From the NCBI GenBank assembly GCA_035627835.1, contig DASPKX010000182.1:24009-88008 (forward strand): 64,000 bases of DNA, read 5' to 3'. Made by a program: the position numbers and the translations under genes. Origin of the DNA: DASPKX01 sp035627835 (GTDB taxonomy: Bacteria; Verrucomicrobiota; Verrucomicrobiia; Limisphaerales; SXQI01). The notes below the pieces were generated by a model. The model saw only the letters and a list, made by a program, of their open reading frames with translations. It was not told where the DNA came from and ran no database searches. Of the stretch, positions 61,201 through 64,000 are shown piece by piece (positions within the stretch are counted from its first letter, which is position 1; each line of letters opens with the position of its first letter).

Positions 61201-61790
61201 GTGGCAACCGCTACGAAGCCAGGACGCTTCCGCCCGCTGCCCAGTTCAGTCCTGCGTTCGGCCTCGTTGCAGGAGATTTTGATGGAGACGGGAATGAGGA
61301 TCTTTTCTTTGCCCAAAACTTCTCGGGCGTCCGGCCGGAAGCCTTCAAGATGGACGCGGGCCGCGGCCTCTTATTGGTCGGAAACGGTGATGGTGACTTC
61401 GAGCCCATGAACGCGGCTGAGAGCGGCATTGCCATCCATGGAGATCAGCGCGGCGCAGCAGCCAGCGATTATGATCAAGATGGGCGGCTGGATTTGGTCG
61501 TAGCGCAAAACAACGATTCCCTGGTCCTGCTCCACAACCAATCAGCGCCAGCAGGGGTGCGAGTCACGGCGCCAGTGGGCGCGGCAGTGCGCCCGGTTTA
61601 CCGTAATGGCAAAAAGGGTCCCCTAAAACTCATCACCAGCGGCACCGGCTACTTCTCCCAAAACAGCCAAACCCTTATTTTCGGGAACGCAGCCCAAATC
61701 AGCAGCATCGAGGTGAGATGGCCCGGCGGTAAAGCAAGCGTCAAAGAGGTGCAGGGACAGCAGGAGATAAAGCTTACTGCTGCGGAGTGA
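58212..61790 (+). CDS. FG-GAP/VCBS repeat protein with two ASPIC/UnbV units
   Basis: The GTG at 58212 gives a leader (NALSAIKLALLCLASASLLA) suited to secretion. The frame continues upstream to 58098 without a signal. 1192 residues. Repeated FG-GAP calcium-binding-like motifs (GDVDADGLCDIFFCNISGRT, DVDGDRDLDLIVTF, DVDADGDLDLYISNYGENTI and others) form a beta-propeller, followed at ~534-624 by an ASPIC/UnbV domain (GIGARITLEGG, RVRWRSG). The pattern repeats: a second propeller (~650-1100) and a second ASPIC-like end (GTGYFSQNSQTLIFG, IEVRWPGGK). Such CRTAC1-like proteins are secreted and abundant in PVC bacteria. Confidence 0.9.
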   Translation: MNALSAIKLALLCLASASLLAAAPLQWSPQPAGSNAPVQPFGTGAPGFTLLSNEASGIRFTNFVSEADATRNHNYLNGGGVSLGDVDADGLCDIFFCNISGRTALFKNLGDWKFTDVSQAAGLALDRSFSHGATFADVDGDRDLDLIVTFTGPGARLFLNDGKGKFTDANATALAARAGSTSIALADVDADGDLDLYISNYGENTIRSGATVTTTFQNGQEVVMGRLRNRLKIIQGKLVEYGEPDAFYLNDGRGGFTKVDRLGGSFLDEHGSPLKAEQWDMGLSVMFRDINQDGHPDIYVCNDFQDPDRIWINNGQGKFQAIARGALRTTSHFSMGVDFADIDHDGHDDFFTLDMLSRFHSLRMTQMHPKTPTPDFTGEPTFDRPQYRRNMLHRNRGDGTYEEIGQYAGVDAADWAWCPVFLDVDLDGFEDLLVANGHLYDTQDLDAMQRNEELKARTGRRGSLSLHEFPTLLTPNNAFRNAGNYRFEEVGAKWGFNSPQVSHTIALGDLDNDGDSDLVVSSLNSPPLLYRNNSSAPRVGVRLRGLSGNTYGIGARITLEGGAVAVQSQEIMAGGRFIGSDEPFRSFAAGEGKQMSLRVRWRSGLESVLTNITANRTYIVDEASARKPAPSLQPPKPKPLFADASTNLNHRHRELPLNDFEREPLLPHQLSVLGPGVAWGNLNNDGDDDLLVSGGDQQPPIIFQSENGRFIRQQLPAVGAEQLASLILQRQDKGLTAISGSGLGKTNFPSLAEVRLNTAQPLANITGPAGSLAAADVNGDGALDLFVGGRALPGAYPQGSPNRLFLGKGDSFEPDPKHNEALAAAGLANGATFTDVNNDGWPDLALACEWGPLRIFLNEKGLLVERTEQFGLSGFTGLWNGVTTADFDGDGALDLAASNWGENTAPRPEKNRPLTLYVGDFDQSGSPDLLLAYLPADENREMPWHQRSVLETGLPLLTEKFPAHKAYSKATVADIIGSAKHTKRSVTHFSSMILLNRGNRYEARTLPPAAQFSPAFGLVAGDFDGDGNEDLFFAQNFSGVRPEAFKMDAGRGLLLVGNGDGDFEPMNAAESGIAIHGDQRGAAASDYDQDGRLDLVVAQNNDSLVLLHNQSAPAGVRVTAPVGAAVRPVYRNGKKGPLKLITSGTGYFSQNSQTLIFGNAAQISSIEVRWPGGKASVKEVQGQQEIKLTAAE

Positions 61791-62277
61791 GTGCGAGGCC
61801 CTTGGCGGCTAACACCTGGATCAGCCGCTCGATGAATGGGATCTGCGTCTCCTTCAGCTTCTCGCGAGCCTTGGAAAGTGGGAAAAATGCGACACGGTCG
61901 ATCTCAGGAAAATCAGAGTAGCGGCCCGACATCGGTGGCCACTCGATTTTAAAAGTGTTGCAGCGATGAACATTCGCGTCGGTCCAGTCCCCCTCGAAGG
62001 CCCAGCCATGAACTGTCTTGCCGCCCTTCTGGCGAATGGAGCCGAGTTCCAGGAATGGCCCGGTGGGCTTTAAGCCCACTTCCTCCTCGAACTCGCGTTG
62101 AGCGGTGTCGAGCAAATCCTCACCGGCCTGCACCTCCCCTTTGGGAATGGTCCAGTGCCCGTTGTCTTTGCGGGTGAAGTAAGGGCCTCCTGGATGCGCG
62201 AGAAAAACCTCAAGCTCGCCTTTGCGCAGGCGATACATGAGCAACCCAGCGCTCACTCTGTCTGATTTTCGCGCCAT
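61774..62277 (-). CDS. Nudix hydrolase
   Basis: The Met at 62277 (MARKSDRVSAGLLMYRLRKG) is preferred over 62373, because the upstream part is basic and overlaps the palindrome at 62295. 167 residues. The Nudix box is GEVQAGEDLLDTAQREFEEEVGL (GxxxEx5...REx2EExG). Nearby FTRKDNGHWTIPKGEV matches the AP4A-like/NUDT2 pattern. It hydrolyses a nucleoside diphosphate derivative, substrate unknown. It overlaps the FG-GAP stop by 17 bp on the opposite strand. Confidence 0.9.
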   Translation of the reverse strand: MARKSDRVSAGLLMYRLRKGELEVFLAHPGGPYFTRKDNGHWTIPKGEVQAGEDLLDTAQREFEEEVGLKPTGPFLELGSIRQKGGKTVHGWAFEGDWTDANVHRCNTFKIEWPPMSGRYSDFPEIDRVAFFPLSKAREKLKETQIPFIERLIQVLAAKGLALTPQQ

Positions 62278-62294
62278 CCAGTTCGCCAGCCAAA

Positions 62295-62323
62295 TGGTGG
62301 GCCCGGCTGTGACCGGGCGTGTT
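62295..62323. repeat. GGCCCGG palindrome element, copy 2
   Basis: TGGTGG then GCCCGG (62301-62306), a 6-nt loop and CCGGGC (62313-62318), matching the element at 23625-23655. It lies just upstream of the Nudix start. Confidence 0.6.
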
Positions 62324-62358
62324 CGAAATGGCCAGCGCAACTGACGATACGGAGGGAG

Positions 62359-62377
62359 CCGCTTGCAACGCAAGCGG
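62359..62377. repeat. 8-bp hairpin flanked by direct repeats
   Basis: CCGCTTGC (62359-62366), loop AAC and GCAAGCGG (62370-62377). The direct repeat CGATACGG occurs at 62345-62352 and 62380-62387, bracketing the hairpin. It could be the 3' end structure of the asd transcript, but there is no T-run. Confidence 0.5.
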
Positions 62378-62412
62378 AGCGATACGGAAAAAGAGCCGAC
62401 TCCGGGCTCAAC

Positions 62413-63417
62413 TTACTTGAGCAGCTCTTCGGCGATCTGCACCGCGTTCAAGGCTGCTCCTTTGAGCAATTGATCGCCGACCACCCAGAAGCAGAGGCCG
62501 TTCTCAAGCGCGCAATCCTTGCGAATGCGGCCCACCTGGCAATTGTCGCGCTCCGCGACATAAAGTGGCAGCGGGTATTCGGCCTTCTCGGGTGTGTCCA
62601 CAACATCCAGGCCGGGTGCGCGGCTGAGAACCTCGCGGGCCGCATCAACGCTGACTGGCTTCTGGAACTCCGCGCTAATAGCGACGGAGTGAGCACGGTA
62701 AACCGGCACACGCACGCAAGTGACACTCGCGCGGAATGCAGGGTGATGCATGATTTTGCGACCCTCATTCTCCATCTTCATCTCTTCCTTCGTGTAACCC
62801 GTTGGAAGGAATGAATCGACCTGCGGCAGGACGTTAAAGGCAATCTGGTGCGGGTAAACCTCGCGGGTCACCTGCTGGTTCGTGGCAATCTGCTCGACCT
62901 GGCGGCGCAGCTCTTCGATGGCTTTCGCCCCGGTGCCGGAGACAGCTTGATAGCTGGAGGCAAACACGCGAGTCACACCAAATGCCTTATGCAATGGATA
63001 CAAAGCCATCAGCGTGATGGCGGTGGTGCAGTTTGGGTTCGCGATGATCCCTTTGTGCAGCTTCACGTCCGCCGCGTTGATCTCGGGGACAACCAAAGGA
63101 ACGGAGTCATCCATGCGGAAGGCGCTGGAATTATCCACCACTACAGCGCCCGCTTGGACGGCGATCGGCGCGAATTCGCGGGAAATGCTGCCACCCGCGC
63201 TAAATAACGCAATATCAACCCCTTTGAAGCTGTCTTTAGTCAGCTCGGTGATGGTGACATCTGTGCCCTTATATTTGAGGGTTTTGCCTGCGGAGCGCCC
63301 GGAGGCGAGCAGGGTCAATTTGCCCACGGGAAACTTGCGCTTCTCCAGCGTGCGGATCATTTCAACACCCACGGCGCCCGTCGCGCCCACCACAGCTACA
63401 TGCGGTTGTCGATTCAT
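62413..63417 (-). CDS. asd: Aspartate-semialdehyde dehydrogenase
   Basis: Start at 63417 (MNRQPHVAVVGATGAVGVEM) gives 334 residues, normal for the family. NADP-binding GATGAVG (11-17), active-site Cys130 in IIANPNCTTAITLMALYPLH, then AVSGTGAKAIEELRRQ, FNVLPQVDSF and HPAFRASVTCVRVPVYRAHS complete the family pattern. It reduces aspartyl phosphate to aspartate semialdehyde, the common precursor of Lys, Thr, Met and DAP. No other genes of the pathway are adjacent. No strong ribosome-binding site is visible. Confidence 0.97.
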   Translation of the reverse strand: MNRQPHVAVVGATGAVGVEMIRTLEKRKFPVGKLTLLASGRSAGKTLKYKGTDVTITELTKDSFKGVDIALFSAGGSISREFAPIAVQAGAVVVDNSSAFRMDDSVPLVVPEINAADVKLHKGIIANPNCTTAITLMALYPLHKAFGVTRVFASSYQAVSGTGAKAIEELRRQVEQIATNQQVTREVYPHQIAFNVLPQVDSFLPTGYTKEEMKMENEGRKIMHHPAFRASVTCVRVPVYRAHSVAISAEFQKPVSVDAAREVLSRAPGLDVVDTPEKAEYPLPLYVAERDNCQVGRIRKDCALENGLCFWVVGDQLLKGAALNAVQIAEELLK

Positions 63418-63485
63418 ATAAGGGAGGGGGACTATACCCCCGAGCAAGGGGGTGTCAAACGAAGTGATAAGCCATTTTGGGCGCG

Positions 63486-64000
63486 CTAACCCGATTTCGT
63501 AAGGGCCTGAATGCGGGTTTGGTAATAAGGGCCACGGCTGGGGATAAGCTGGATAAGTCTTTGGTACAACTCAACCGCCTGCCCCGGTTGCCCGACAGCT
63601 TCCGCCAGGCGCGCCGCGCCGGTTGCAGCTCGGCCCAGCCAGTAAGGATCAGCAGGCTCGCCGTTGAGCCCTTTGCCATAAATTACGTTCAGGTGGAAAT
63701 CGAGCGCCTGGCGTTGGAGAGATAATCGAACGGCGCGATTCGTCGTCAGCGCGCTCATCTTCTCCAGCACATCCCCGATGCCCACATTCGCCTGGCAGAT
63801 CGCGACAACTGGGGCGGCGCTGTTCGTCAGCACGTTCCAGTAAGCGTTAGTGGCGCGCGCGTAATCGTCCGGTGATTGGCTCGCATATTGGTAGTAGCAG
63901 TCACCAACCTTCCCCCAGGCCAGCGGAGTGAGCGGATGTTTAGGAAAGCGCTGGGGAATTGTGCTGAAGGCTTTAATCGCTTCAGAAAAGTTCTGCAACG
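63486..64000 (-). CDS. TPR-type outer-membrane assembly-like protein (truncated by window)
   Basis: Only the C-terminal ~171 residues lie in the window; the frame continues past base 64000. Repeats resemble TPR/Sel-like helices: FSEAIKAFSTIPQRFPKHPL TPLAWGKVGDCYYQYA, a second segment YARATNAYWNVLTNSAAPVV, and GQPGQAVELYQRLIQLIPSR. This is the YbgF/BamD-like tetratricopeptide layout, used for envelope or cell-division scaffolds. Exact identity is not recoverable from this end. Confidence 0.65.
   Translation of the reverse strand, partial: LQNFSEAIKAFSTIPQRFPKHPLTPLAWGKVGDCYYQYASQSPDDYARATNAYWNVLTNSAAPVVAICQANVGIGDVLEKMSALTTNRAVRLSLQRQALDFHLNVIYGKGLNGEPADPYWLGRAATGAARLAEAVGQPGQAVELYQRLIQLIPSRGPYYQTRIQALTKSG

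Overview
This window reads as a chromosomal segment from a free-living member of the Verrucomicrobiota, possibly close to Pedosphaera or Limisphaerales. The lineage is inferred from gene content, because no rRNA or tRNA was recognised. The PVC-type signature is strong. It includes a DUF1549/DUF1553 cytochrome (PSD1 type) next to a DUF1501 protein, a ThuA/sorbosone-dehydrogenase/HEAT/cytochrome c fusion, a secreted sulfatase, a giant FG-GAP plus ASPIC/UnbV protein, DUF5069, and many Sec, Tat or lipoprotein signals. The sequence is GC-rich and densely coded, with short gaps and mixed strands. I saw no prophage, insertion sequence, CRISPR array or obvious genomic island.

Layout. 1-5 kb: the end of hemW, a DoxX protein, then a group made of a Spy/CpxP-like periplasmic protein, an ECF sigma factor, a small single-TM protein and a membrane-anchored Spy-like protein, facing a DegP/HtrA protease. 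5-10.6 kb: ferritin, Obg GTPase with a large insert, a small protein of an unnamed family, a copper P-type ATPase, DUF5069 and a lipoprotein. 10.6-21.6 kb: a YdeI-type protein, the 1284-residue ThuA/dehydrogenase/cytochrome fusion, a monooxygenase-fold protein, Tat alkaline phosphatase, cupin, DUF748/AsmA-like protein, topoisomerase IB and a secreted nitrilase-family enzyme. 21.6-26.4 kb: an FlbD-like peptide, a sugar dehydrogenase, the RNA and ribosome genes yhbY, yajQ and nusB, a TlpA-like thioredoxin and a lipocalin-like protein. 26.6-37.2 kb: PSD1 cytochrome, DUF1501 protein, ABC-2 permease, a disordered secreted protein, TMEM14 and HrpB helicase. 37.2-43.8 kb: response regulator, DUF1579 protein, AraC regulator, the operon HPr-gatC-gatA-gatB and a LABN/zinc-ribbon fusion. 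43.8-50.8 kb: MFS permease, spermidine-synthase-like membrane protein, DegT aminotransferase, MscS channel, MOSC protein and a secreted MsrB-MsrA fusion. 50.9-64 kb: a 1034-residue surface protein, sulfatase, a degenerate thymidine-phosphorylase-like protein with DUF2007, a TIM-barrel epimerase-like protein, the FG-GAP/ASPIC protein, Nudix, aspartate-semialdehyde dehydrogenase and a truncated TPR protein.

Functional themes. One theme is envelope stress and redox care: the ECF/Spy group, HtrA, the MsrB-MsrA fusion, TlpA, ferritin and the copper exporter. A second is secreted breakdown of polymers and sugars: sulfatase, PVC cytochromes, sugar dehydrogenases, epimerase and alkaline phosphatase. 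A third is core housekeeping: GatCAB, NusB, Obg, YhbY and Asd.

The most unusual items are the phosphorylase-like pseudoenzyme, the ECF sigma factor enclosed by two Spy-like proteins, the LABN/zinc-ribbon fusion, an unnamed two-member family of small EWT-motif proteins, and several families of short palindromic intergenic repeats.
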